Assembly (NCBI GenBank): GCA_966250335.1 | Contig: CBINGZ010000034.1 | Coordinates: 1-64,000 of the forward strand | DNA from: OLB7 sp966250335 | Lineage (GTDB): Bacteria; Bacteroidota; Ignavibacteria; OLB7 | DNA length: 64,000 nucleotides | Reading direction: 5' to 3' | Shown: positions 8,549 to 17,326 of the stretch, piece after piece | Layout of the letters: each line of letters starts with the position of its first letter | Position numbering within the stretch: the stretch's first letter is position 1 | The notes under the pieces: generated by a model | Seen by the model: only the letters and a program-made list of their open reading frames with translations | What the model was told of the DNA's origin: nothing | Database searches by the model: none | Made by a program: the position numbers and the translations under genes

Positions 8549-11500
8549 TCAGTAGCTTGTTGCAGGCTCCAGCTTCCGCTTGACTTCCACCATCTTGTAC
8601 GCTTCGATGATGTCGCCGGACTTGATATCGTTCATGTTCTCCAGACCGATACCGCACTCGAAGCCCTGATCCACCTCGCGGACATCCTCCTTGAGGCGGC
8701 GGAGGGAGCTGATGCCGCCGGTGAAGATCTCCAGTCCGTCGCGGAGCAGTCGCACCCGGTCGTTTCTGGTGATCTTGCCATCCTGCACGTAGCAGCCGGC
8801 GATCGTCCCGAGCTTCGATATCTTGAACGTCTCGCGGATCTCCACCGTTCCGGTGATGATCTCCTTCTGCTCCGGCTTCAACATTCCTTCCAGGGCCGCG
8901 CGAACCTCGTTCACCGTGTCGTAGATGATCTGGTACGTGCGGATGTCGACACCTTCCCGTTCGGCCAGCTTTCTCGCCTTCAGGTTCGGCCGTACATGGA
9001 AGCCGATGATGATGGCGCTCGATGCCGCCGCCAGAAGAACGTCCGACTCGGAGATTTCGCCGACCGACTTCATGATGACCGAGATCTGCACCTCCGGCGT
9101 CGAGAGACGGAGGAGCGAGTCGGCAAGAGCCTCCACCGAGCCGTCCACGTCGCCCTTGATGATAAGCGGGAGATGCTGCATGCCGCCGCGCGCGATCTGG
9201 TCCGAAATATCGTCCAGCGTGATATGGCGCACCTGCTTGAACTCCTGCTCGCGGCGGAGCTGCTGACGGCGCAGGGCGATCTCTCGCGTATCCTGCTCGC
9301 TGTCCAGCACCACCATCACATCGCCGGCCGTCGGTGTGCCGCTCAGGCCGAGGACCTGCGCCGGCTCCGATGGGCCCGCCTTCTGGATACGGTTGCCGCG
9401 CTCGTCGATCAGCGCGCGGACGCGACCGGCGAACTGTCCGGCGATGAAGTTGTCGCCGATCTTCAGCGTTCCCTTCTGCACCAGCACCGTCGTGACGACA
9501 CCCTTCCCCTTGTCGATCTCCGCCTCGATGATGACGCCGCGGGCGTTCCTCTCGGCGTTTGCCTTCAGATCGAGGATTTCAGCCTCCAGAAGAATGGTGT
9601 CGAGAAGCTTCTCGACGCCGATTCCCTTCTTGGCGGAGAGTTCGACGGCCTGGTAGCGGCCGCCCCACTCCTCGACCAGGACGCCGCGATCGGCGAGCTG
9701 CTGCTTGATCTTCTCGGAGTTCGCCTCCGGCTTGTCGATCTTGTTGATCGCCACCACGATCGGCACGGCGGCCGCCTGGGCATGCGAGATCGCCTCGACC
9801 GTCTGGGGCATCACCGCGTCGTCGGCGGCGACGACCAGGACCACGATATCGGTGACCTGTGCGCCGCGGGCACGCATGGCGGTGAACGCCTCGTGACCCG
9901 GCGTATCGAGGAAGGTGATCTTCCGTTTGTCGGGGAGCTGGACCGAATAGGCGCCGATATGCTGCGTGATGCCGCCCGCTTCTCCCGCGACCACGTTCGC
10001 GCTCCGGATGTAGTCCAGAAGCGAGGTCTTTCCGTGGTCGACGTGTCCCATGATCGTGACGATCGGAGCACGCTGGGTGAGGGTCTCGGGAGCGTCCTCG
10101 AGGTCGGAGAGGAGGTCTTCGGTGTATTCCTGCTGGAATTCGACCGAGAACCCGAACTCATCGGCGACGAGCTGGATCGTATCCTTGTCGAGGCGCTGGT
10201 TGATGGAGACCATCAGACCAAGCCCGATGCACTTTCCGATGACCTGGCTGACGTCGACATCCATCAGGTTGGCGAGATCGGCGACCGTGACGAACTCCGT
10301 GACGGTCAGCACCGATGCTTCGGCCTGGGCCTCCTCCATTCTCCGCTGATGCCGCTCTTCGCGGATATCTCTCCGCTGACGGCTCCTCTTCTGACGGGCC
10401 GAACCGCTGGTGTCGTCCATCCGGGAGAAGGTCTGACGGATCTGCTTGAGCACCTCGTCCTTGTTGACCTCGACTCCCGGTCCGGTCCGACGTCCCGGTC
10501 CCGACGGTCCCTTCTTCTTCTTGTCCTTGTCTCCCGCGGCGGTCGTTCCTCCCGTTGCCGGCCTCGGGGTCTGACCCGCGGCGGGGGGAGTCGTCGGCTT
10601 GGTGGGGGAGGCCGTGCGCGTCTTGGCCTCGGCGTTGATGTCGATCGACTTCACGGCCTCGCGGATGCGCTTCCGCTTCCGCTTGCCGTTCTTATCCTTG
10701 TTCGCGTTCTTGTCGGCGATCTCGATCTTGCCGAGAACGGTAAGTCCCTGAAGCTTCGGGGGAGAGGTGACGAACTTGATCCCTTCCTCTCCGCCGGCGG
10801 GGGGTTCCGCCTCCCCCGTCTCCGGGGTCTGCTGCGCCACAGGCTCCTGGACCGGGGTCTCCTGGACCTTCGGTTCTTCCTGGGGAATGGGAACCTCGGC
10901 GACCGGCTCCTGGGCCGGGGCGATGTTCCGTCCCTGCTGCGCGATCATCCGGAGTTCGGAGAGACGCGAGCGGCGAGCCTGTTCCTGCTGGGCGGCGCGC
11001 TCCTCGGCGGTCGGTTCCACGACCGGCGGCTGCGGAGCCACCTGCGCGACCGGAACCTCGACCACACGGGGCTCCTCCACGGGAGTCTCCGGACGGACCG
11101 GCGGTTCCTGCGCGACGACCGGCGCGGCCGGCTCGGGACGCGGCGTTTCAGCCTGCGGCGTCTCCACAACGGGAGGTTCGACGCGCGGGGCCTCGACCGG
11201 CTGTTCCACAACCGGTTCGGCCGGCGCAGCGGCGACGATCGGCTCCGCCTGCTCCCGCTCTGGGGCGGGGGTCGGCTCGGCCTGTTCTTCGACGACAGGG
11301 GAGAGCGGTTGGGCCTCGACCGTTTCCGGTTCGGCGCCTTCCTCCTTTCTCTCCCGCTTTACCTCGGCCGTGGCCGGCTCATCCTTGACGCGAACCCGCT
11401 TCTCATGGTAGGCATCAACCTTCTTTCTCTGCTTTTCGATCTGCCGATGTTCCTTTTCGAACTTGTCCATGACAAGGTCGTACATCTCCTGCGACAATGT

Positions 11501-11635
11501 GCTCGTCGGCTTTACGGAAATGTCGTGCCCCTTGGCACGGAGAAATTCGACAATCGTCTCCTTGCCAATGTTCAGCTCGGCCGCAACTTTGAATAGTCTA
11601 TATGTCGTGCCTTTAGAAGTCGATGTCGCAGCCAT
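8549..11635 (-). CDS. infB: Translation initiation factor IF-2
   Basis: This 1028-residue GTPase delivers initiator fMet-tRNA to the 30S subunit and promotes subunit joining. An IF2 N-terminal helical domain is visible at 10-60 (YRLFKVAAELNIGKETIVEF). Residues 80 to about 300 are a long proline/glutamate/valine-rich region (VEEP, VEPP, PETP repeats). A lysine-rich stretch and a second N-domain (VADLANLMDVDVSQVI) precede the G domain at about 520, which has GHVDHGKTS (G1), DTPGHEAF (G3) and NKIDKP (G4). Domains II, III and IV follow (FKISKLGTIAGCYVQDGKI near the end). The length is at the upper end of the family because of the disordered N-terminal part. Confidence 0.97.
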   Translation of the reverse strand: MAATSTSKGTTYRLFKVAAELNIGKETIVEFLRAKGHDISVKPTSTLSQEMYDLVMDKFEKEHRQIEKQRKKVDAYHEKRVRVKDEPATAEVKRERKEEGAEPETVEAQPLSPVVEEQAEPTPAPEREQAEPIVAAAPAEPVVEQPVEAPRVEPPVVETPQAETPRPEPAAPVVAQEPPVRPETPVEEPRVVEVPVAQVAPQPPVVEPTAEERAAQQEQARRSRLSELRMIAQQGRNIAPAQEPVAEVPIPQEEPKVQETPVQEPVAQQTPETGEAEPPAGGEEGIKFVTSPPKLQGLTVLGKIEIADKNANKDKNGKRKRKRIREAVKSIDINAEAKTRTASPTKPTTPPAAGQTPRPATGGTTAAGDKDKKKKGPSGPGRRTGPGVEVNKDEVLKQIRQTFSRMDDTSGSARQKRSRQRRDIREERHQRRMEEAQAEASVLTVTEFVTVADLANLMDVDVSQVIGKCIGLGLMVSINQRLDKDTIQLVADEFGFSVEFQQEYTEDLLSDLEDAPETLTQRAPIVTIMGHVDHGKTSLLDYIRSANVVAGEAGGITQHIGAYSVQLPDKRKITFLDTPGHEAFTAMRARGAQVTDIVVLVVAADDAVMPQTVEAISHAQAAAVPIVVAINKIDKPEANSEKIKQQLADRGVLVEEWGGRYQAVELSAKKGIGVEKLLDTILLEAEILDLKANAERNARGVIIEAEIDKGKGVVTTVLVQKGTLKIGDNFIAGQFAGRVRALIDERGNRIQKAGPSEPAQVLGLSGTPTAGDVMVVLDSEQDTREIALRRQQLRREQEFKQVRHITLDDISDQIARGGMQHLPLIIKGDVDGSVEALADSLLRLSTPEVQISVIMKSVGEISESDVLLAAASSAIIIGFHVRPNLKARKLAEREGVDIRTYQIIYDTVNEVRAALEGMLKPEQKEIITGTVEIRETFKISKLGTIAGCYVQDGKITRNDRVRLLRDGLEIFTGGISSLRRLKEDVREVDQGFECGIGLENMNDIKSGDIIEAYKMVEVKRKLEPATSY

Positions 11636-11688
11636 TCAATCTCCGGAAATAGAGTCTGTTCGATACGCGTCAGCCGGGCGTACAGGAG

Positions 11689-11696
11689 CAAAGATA
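11689..11696 (-). promoter_or_regulatory. Candidate -7 box before infB
   Basis: The minus strand reads TATCTTTG, an exact match to the Bacteroidota TAnnTTTG element, about 54 bases before the infB start in the nusA-infB spacer. No TTTG-like -33 box is seen at the usual distance, so this internal promoter is tentative. Confidence 0.35.
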
Positions 11697-11721
11697 AGAC
11701 GTTGAAGAACGGATAATCGTG

Positions 11722-13278
11722 CTATGCCGCGCTCCCATCTTCAGCATTCGCGTCCGTTCCCCCTTCGGATTGCTCCGACCCGGCGACCGGCTCCGTCGGG
11801 ATGGGGGCGCCGTTGTCGGCGGAACCGTGATCCGCTGAACCGTCGGACGAGTCCGCGGTCGGCGTCTCCGGTGCTGCCGGCGCCTCCTTTTCTCCATCTT
11901 CTCCCGCCGGTGTTACTTCCGCGGCTGCGGAAGGGGGGGGAGGGATGGGGCGCCCGGCTCCCGGCCGTGCTCCAACCTTTGCTTCGTCGACGATGCCGCG
12001 AAGCTCATCCTCATCGAATTCCGCGACCATGAGCTGGCGCAGTTCATCGAGTTTTTCCTCGTTCATCCCCTCCAGACCGAGCACAAGATCCTTGTCCGCC
12101 TTGAGGAACTCCTTGGCGGTCTCGATACCGGAGGTGAGCAGAAGCTGGTAGAGCTCCTCGCCGATCTCGTCCTTGAACTCCACAAGCTCGATATCCTCGC
12201 CACCTTCCTTGACAAGATCGATCGTGTAGCCGGTGAGCTTCATCGCCAGGCGGACGTTCTGGCCGTTCTTGCCGATGGCAAGCGACACCTGATCGTCCGG
12301 AACGACGACGGTCGCCACGTGGGTCTCGGGATCGATGGCGATCTCCTTGACGCGCGCGGGGGAGAGGGCCCTGGCGACGAACTGTTTCGGATCGGCCGAG
12401 TAGTTGATGACGTCGATGTTCTCGTTGGAGAGCTCGCGGACGATCGAATGGATACGGACACCCTTCATGCCGACGCAGGCGCCGACCGGGTCGACCCGTT
12501 CATCGAGCGACCAGACCGCGACCTTGGCGCGCTCACCTGGTTCGCGGGCGATCGCCTTGATCTCGATGATGCCGTCGTAGATCTCCGGGATCTCGATTTC
12601 GAACAGACGCTGAAGAAACATGGGATCGCTGCGCGAGATGATGATCTCCGGCTGCGATGCGGTCCCTTCGGTGGAGCGGACCTCCTTCAGAAGCGCTCTG
12701 AGGGTCTCTCCCTTCTTATACCGTTCGCGCCAGATCTGCTCGCCGCGCGGCATCCGGAGTTCCACCTTGTTGTGCATGACGTAGACGTCGTTCCTGCGCA
12801 CCTGGTAGACCTCGCCGACGATGATCTCGCTCACTTTCTGCTGATACTCGGCCACGATATTGTCCTTCTCCACCTCGCGCACCCGCTGTCCTAGGGTCTG
12901 GGCGGCCATGGAGATCATCCGTCTGCCGAAGTTCTCGGAGAGGTTCTCCAGATTGAGTTCCATCAGATGCTCGTCGCCGAGCTGGTACTCCTCCTCGCCA
13001 CGGTTGGCCTCCTCTACGGACACCTGAAGGTTCGGATCCTCGACCTCCTCGACGACTTCGCGGAGGAGGTAGATCTCGATATCCCCCTTCTCCATGTTGA
13101 CGATGATCTCGAAGTTGGCGTCGGGGCCATACTTCTTCCGGATCATCTGGGAGAAGGTGTCCTCGATGATGCCTTGCAGCAGGTCTCGATCAATATTCTT
13201 CTGGCGTGCCATTTCGGCGAACGCCTCGATGATCATCTGCTTGTTGGCAGAGGATTTAACAGATTTACGTTTGGCCAT
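11722..13278 (-). CDS. nusA: Transcription termination/antitermination factor NusA
   Basis: The 518-residue protein binds RNA polymerase and nascent RNA and controls pausing, termination and antitermination. The N-terminal domain (IIEAFAEMARQKNIDRDLL) is followed by an S1 domain at about 135-200 (VGEVYQVRRNDVYVMHNKVE), then KH domains (VKGVRIHSIVRELSNENID-like: GMKGVRIHSIVRELSNENI, and SLAIGKNGQNVRLAMKLTG). A helix-hairpin segment near 370-425 is LLTSGIETAKEFLKADKDL. The last 90 or so residues are acidic, proline/alanine-rich and probably disordered. It follows rimP and precedes infB, as in nearly all bacteria; NusA commonly regulates this operon itself. Confidence 0.96.
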   Translation of the reverse strand: MAKRKSVKSSANKQMIIEAFAEMARQKNIDRDLLQGIIEDTFSQMIRKKYGPDANFEIIVNMEKGDIEIYLLREVVEEVEDPNLQVSVEEANRGEEEYQLGDEHLMELNLENLSENFGRRMISMAAQTLGQRVREVEKDNIVAEYQQKVSEIIVGEVYQVRRNDVYVMHNKVELRMPRGEQIWRERYKKGETLRALLKEVRSTEGTASQPEIIISRSDPMFLQRLFEIEIPEIYDGIIEIKAIAREPGERAKVAVWSLDERVDPVGACVGMKGVRIHSIVRELSNENIDVINYSADPKQFVARALSPARVKEIAIDPETHVATVVVPDDQVSLAIGKNGQNVRLAMKLTGYTIDLVKEGGEDIELVEFKDEIGEELYQLLLTSGIETAKEFLKADKDLVLGLEGMNEEKLDELRQLMVAEFDEDELRGIVDEAKVGARPGAGRPIPPPPSAAAEVTPAGEDGEKEAPAAPETPTADSSDGSADHGSADNGAPIPTEPVAGSEQSEGGTDANAEDGSAA

Positions 13279-13320
13279 ATGTGGGTCACGGAAGTCTGAA
13301 AACAGGATACTGCCGAAGGG

Positions 13321-13800
13321 TCAGATCTCCGGCTCGATCGTCGCGCGGGTTATTCGTTCCAGCGGGATCGTCGCGGGAACGGCGGGTGCCGATCCTTTCG
13401 TCTTCCTCGGCTCCACGGAAATCTGCTCCGCGTCGACGCCGACAAGGCGATAGATCTCGGTGCGCCCGACCCCCTCGCCATCCTTGAACGAAAGTTTGAT
13501 AAGTCGACCGATGTTCTTGCGGTACTGCCAGTCGAATTGCAGGGGGCGGTCTAGTCCTCCGGAGGAGACTTCCAGGCGATACCGCCCGGGAACAGCATCC
13601 TCATGCTCATCGAAGAGCCCTCCGATCCAGCGGCTCAGTTCGGTCAGTTCGTCCAGCCCAACCCCCTGCTCGGAGTCGATAATGACTTCGAGAACCTTGG
13701 AATTACGCTGTCCGCGCTGTACAAGGTCCAGCAGGATGAGTCCACGCCGTTCGACCTCCGCACGAAGTTTTTCCTCGATATCGTCAGGCAGAATTCCCAT
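13321..13800 (-). CDS. rimP: Ribosome maturation factor RimP
   Basis: The 159-residue protein starts at ATG 13800 (MGILPDDIEEKLRAEVE); the frame is open for 105 more codons upstream, but that part overlaps the promoter, hairpin and U-tract and does not resemble RimP. Family motifs are LEVIIDSEQGVGLDELTELS, YRLEVSSGGLDRPL and the C-terminal SH3-like part (GRLIKLSFKDGEGVGRTEIY). RimP binds 30S precursors and is needed for efficient maturation. It is the first gene of the minus-strand translation operon, with 42 bases to nusA. Confidence 0.94.
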   Translation of the reverse strand: MGILPDDIEEKLRAEVERRGLILLDLVQRGQRNSKVLEVIIDSEQGVGLDELTELSRWIGGLFDEHEDAVPGRYRLEVSSGGLDRPLQFDWQYRKNIGRLIKLSFKDGEGVGRTEIYRLVGVDAEQISVEPRKTKGSAPAVPATIPLERITRATIEPEI

Positions 13801-13806
13801 TCGGAG

Positions 13807-13841
13807 AAAAAAAAGTGGGCACGCGTCGCCGCTCGGCCCAC
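13807..13841 (-). terminator. Hairpin plus U8 tract in the rimP leader (attenuator candidate)
   Basis: On the minus strand GTGGGC (13841-13836) pairs with GCCCAC (13820-13815), with an inner GCG/CGC helix around a GCGA tetraloop. Eight Ts (13814-13807) follow at once, and the rimP ATG is 6 bases later. The form is that of an intrinsic terminator, but it lies between the candidate promoter and the first gene, so it may attenuate the operon, block readthrough from upstream, or stabilise the 5' end. Confidence 0.6.
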
Positions 13842-13854
13842 TAAGAACAGAGGC

Positions 13855-13886
13855 CAAAGATACTGCGAAGGCCAAATTGATGCAAT
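13855..13886 (-). promoter_or_regulatory. Candidate promoter of the rimP-pnp operon
   Basis: On the minus strand ATTG (13886-13883), a 20-base spacer and TATCTTTG (13862-13855) match the Bacteroidota TTTG-N19-TAnnTTTG pattern with one mismatch in the -33 box. Transcription would start near 13848, leaving a leader of about 48 nt made almost wholly of the hairpin and U8 tract. Confidence 0.55.
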
Positions 13887-14084
13887 TGAAAATCTGAAAC
13901 AGGGGGCTTCCCGGCGGCTCGGTCGATTCCGCGGACCAATATCGGACGTGCACGTATCGACCGGAAACAGTAACTTCAGCGCGTACGCAGTTTCGTCTGA
14001 ACGGCAGTTTCACCCCGGTTGAGTTCACGCCAAGACTGCCGACCATCCGAACGTTCATAACAATCAACCCATAGAGGCCCGACG

Positions 14085-17000
14085 ATGTATCGATATTGTA
14101 CGGCATTCCTGGCATTTCTCTGCGCGGCCGCAGCGGCGATCGCGCAGCCGGGAAGGACGATCATATCCTTCCCATATAATCAGTCCTTCGCCTTCGCAGC
14201 CGTGGGAACCACGGCGTTTCCGACGACCGATGTCGACGGCGGCGAGTTTACTCCCGATGCCGGCACCTCGGCGACCTGGAGCAGCGGGACGGCGCCCGGC
14301 ATCCAGACCGGCGGCGGAAAGCTCCGGCTGCAGACCACCAGCAGCGGCGTCACGCAGGAACAGGGGATCATCTGGTATGGAGATTACACGGGGAAGAACG
14401 TCGACAGCCTGACCCTTGCCTGGAACAAGGTGACCTCGGCCGGACCCGACAACCGCGTGAACGAACTCCGGATCGCCACCAACGGCGGGAGCGGAAACAC
14501 CTTCACCGATATTCCCGGCGTGACCTGGCCCCGCTTCGACAACTCCAACACGGTGCAGGGGGGGACGCTGAGGGTGAAGCTGCCGATCTCGATGCATAAC
14601 GCGGCCGACGTGCGGATCCGGATCTATTCGGTCCACCTCGATCTTGCCGGCACCAGCGGCAACGCGGCGAAGATCGAGATCGACGATCTGAAGATCACGT
14701 CGCGCTGCCTGGGGCCCGCCGCCGCCGCTGTCGATTCGGTCGCCTCGGCCGGAATGAAGACCTTCTGGCTCTACTGGACCCCGGGCGCCCGTACCGATTC
14801 GGTGCTGATCGTGCGTCGTGAGGGAGGGGCGACCACCGGGTCCCCCGCCAACGGAACGCGCTACACCGTCGGACACGGCTTCAACGGAACCGACACCGTC
14901 GTCTACTGGGGACCGGCCGCTGCGGGACGCGCGTTCTTCTCGAAAATGAAGTCGGGAACGACCTATCACTTCGCTCTCTACGGTCACAGCACCTGCTCCG
15001 ACGAGTACTCGCCGGCCGTCAGGACGAACGGCGCCACCCTCTCCCTCTGTGCCGACTATCCGGCAACCGTGACCCGTCTTTCGACCCCTGTGATCGGAAC
15101 GACGGATGTGACCGTTGATTTCCACGCCGGAAGCCGTACCGATACCGTCCTCATTCTCCGTCGTCTGAACGCTCCTCCGGGATACTCCCCGGTGGCGGGA
15201 ACGCGGTATACCGTCGGGCAGGTCGTGGGACTCACGAGCGTGGTTGCCTATTTCGGTCCGCCGACCGGATCGGTCAGGCTGACGGGACTTCAGTCCGATT
15301 CCACCTACATGCTCGCCTACTACGGGTTCCAGACCTGCAACGGGAGATATACGCAGACCGGCACGCTCGACACGGTCCGTACGGTCTGCGAAGGGCGTCC
15401 GCTGAACATCAGCGACATCTCGGTCCGCAACACCAGCTCGGTAAGCGCCAGCTTCCAGATCACTTTCGCCGGATTCGCCGACCACTATGTGGTGTTCCAT
15501 GACGGCGGCGACAAGCTCTTCCCGACCCTGACGGCCGGCCGGTCGCTCGAGGTCGGAGATATCATCGGTGACGACACCGTGAAATACTACGGAACCGACC
15601 GGAAGCCGACGATCGCGGGGCTGGCCTCTTCCACCACGCACAAGTTCTATGCGTTCGGCGTTCGCGAGTGCAACATGAGCTATTCGCAGCAGGGGGATTC
15701 GGTGAGCGCGCGGACGAGGGCTTCCTGCGGACCGGTGACCGCGCTCAGCAACCCCCAGTCGTTCACCGTCGTGAAGAACGTCAAGGATACGCTCCAGTTG
15801 CGGTGGAACAAGGTCGTGGGGGCGGACAGCTTCCTGGTGGTGGCAAGGATCGACTCGACGCCGGCCTCCCGACCGGTGAGCGGCGGCTTCTACGAGCGGA
15901 ACGATGCGGTGGGTGACGGCTTCGCGATGATCATCGTCAAGGATACGACGGCCACGCTGCTGAACCTCTCTCCCAACATCGCCTACTTCGTCAGGGTCCA
16001 CGCGTTCCGTTCGTGCGATCTGGAGTACAGCTCCGGCTCGACCGTCGTGGCGCTGGCGACCGCCGGGACCGCCACATCGCAGCGGTTCGTGATCCGGGCG
16101 GGGTCGCTCCCGACGATCACGTTCGCCGGCGCAAGCATCAAGTTCACGAATGCTCCGGTCGCGGACGGCAGTCTGCTGGTGACGCGCGGGTCGGAGCATC
16201 CGGGAGGAAAGGGGCTGCCGTTCTTCAGGGCCAACGACAAGCCGATCAACGTTCTTTCGGCCGATCGCTGGTGGAGCCTCCGCGCCGTCGGTCTCGACAC
16301 CTTCCGGTACGATCTGAAGCTCGACATCAGCCGCCTGCCGGGGCTCACTGACACCAGCGATCTGGAGGTGCTCTACAGGCCGCATCCCGACAGCCTCTGG
16401 ATGGATATCGTCACCACGGGGTACCAGAAGCAGGATTCGACCCTCTTCATGACATCGAACAACCGCTACTTCTTCGGTGACCATGCGATCGGGGCGAACA
16501 CCACGCGGAACGTGCTGCCGGTCAACCTGGTCTCCTTCGACGGATACTGGCACGACGACCGCACGGTCCTGAACTGGAAGACCGCGGGGGAGATCCAGAA
16601 CGTCGGGTTCAGAGTGTATCGCGCGCCGATGCACGGCGACGAGCCCGCCGGTCCCTTCGCTCTGACGGGAGATTATTCGACCCATTCCGAGCTGCGCGGC
16701 GCGGGGACCAGCACGGCTCCGCGCGCCTACGCCTTCATCGACGAAGGGGCCACGGCGACCGGCGTGACCGGTTATCTCTACCGGCTCGAGGAGGTCTCGG
16801 TCGACGGCATGATCGAGGAGATCGGCCGCGTGGCGGTGGAGACCAACCGTTCGGCGGGAAGGCTCCGGTTCGGTCTGGAGGAGATCTCGCCGAACCCGGC
16901 AAGCGGTTCAACAATCACGCTGCGATATGTCGCGACGCAGCCGGGACCGGTTGCCGTATCGCTGTTCGATGCTCTTGGGCGGAACGTCGGCACGCTTCTG

Positions 17001-17132
17001 GAGGAAGCGAACACCGCGGTCGGCGCGCACAGCGTCGTGGTCGCGGTCGGTGAGCTTCCGGCCGGCGTCTACTACTGCCGCATGACGGCGGGAGAGCAGG
17101 TCTCGGTGCGGACGATCGTGCTGGCACGCTGA
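14085..17132 (+). CDS. Large secreted multi-FN3 protein with T9SS sorting domain
   Basis: The 1015-residue protein starts at ATG 14085 behind AGAGG and has a signal peptide ending in AAAIAQ (about residue 21). Residues 25-205 look like a jelly-roll or lectin-like beta domain. From 205 to about 660 there are four FN3-like repeats; the first two carry a conserved NGTRYTVG or AGTRYTVG segment, and paired cysteines recur (STCSDEY, QTCNGRY, RECNMSY). A further beta region precedes the C-terminal T9SS type A sorting domain from about 925 (EISPNPASGSTITLRY ... LPAGVYYCRM). It is expected to cross the outer membrane by T9SS and be attached or released at the surface. The substrate is unknown; adhesion is plausible. 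Confidence 0.85.
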   Translation: MYRYCTAFLAFLCAAAAAIAQPGRTIISFPYNQSFAFAAVGTTAFPTTDVDGGEFTPDAGTSATWSSGTAPGIQTGGGKLRLQTTSSGVTQEQGIIWYGDYTGKNVDSLTLAWNKVTSAGPDNRVNELRIATNGGSGNTFTDIPGVTWPRFDNSNTVQGGTLRVKLPISMHNAADVRIRIYSVHLDLAGTSGNAAKIEIDDLKITSRCLGPAAAAVDSVASAGMKTFWLYWTPGARTDSVLIVRREGGATTGSPANGTRYTVGHGFNGTDTVVYWGPAAAGRAFFSKMKSGTTYHFALYGHSTCSDEYSPAVRTNGATLSLCADYPATVTRLSTPVIGTTDVTVDFHAGSRTDTVLILRRLNAPPGYSPVAGTRYTVGQVVGLTSVVAYFGPPTGSVRLTGLQSDSTYMLAYYGFQTCNGRYTQTGTLDTVRTVCEGRPLNISDISVRNTSSVSASFQITFAGFADHYVVFHDGGDKLFPTLTAGRSLEVGDIIGDDTVKYYGTDRKPTIAGLASSTTHKFYAFGVRECNMSYSQQGDSVSARTRASCGPVTALSNPQSFTVVKNVKDTLQLRWNKVVGADSFLVVARIDSTPASRPVSGGFYERNDAVGDGFAMIIVKDTTATLLNLSPNIAYFVRVHAFRSCDLEYSSGSTVVALATAGTATSQRFVIRAGSLPTITFAGASIKFTNAPVADGSLLVTRGSEHPGGKGLPFFRANDKPINVLSADRWWSLRAVGLDTFRYDLKLDISRLPGLTDTSDLEVLYRPHPDSLWMDIVTTGYQKQDSTLFMTSNNRYFFGDHAIGANTTRNVLPVNLVSFDGYWHDDRTVLNWKTAGEIQNVGFRVYRAPMHGDEPAGPFALTGDYSTHSELRGAGTSTAPRAYAFIDEGATATGVTGYLYRLEEVSVDGMIEEIGRVAVETNRSAGRLRFGLEEISPNPASGSTITLRYVATQPGPVAVSLFDALGRNVGTLLEEANTAVGAHSVVVAVGELPAGVYYCRMTAGEQVSVRTIVLAR

Positions 17133-17326
17133 TCCCGGCAGCCCGCCCGGCGGCGGGTGATTCCGCGACCGTATAGAGCTTCCGTTTCACGGCGCGCCGG
17201 CATGCAACCGCAGTCGGCGCGCTCCGTTTCAATCCCGCCTCTCACACGGGCCGTGGTCGTCTATGGTACGCGGGGACGGTTCGTGTTCTCCTCTATCCCG
17301 AAACAATACACTCTCGGAGATTCATC

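Noticed and set aside
8996..11596. Long plus-strand open frame (866 codons) opposite infB
   Set aside because: Low-complexity D/R/L-rich antisense of infB, with no credible domain or start signal.
14064..16685. 873-codon minus-strand open frame opposite the 14085 T9SS gene
   Set aside because: No signal peptide or domain; the plus-strand frame has both a signal peptide and a T9SS sorting domain.
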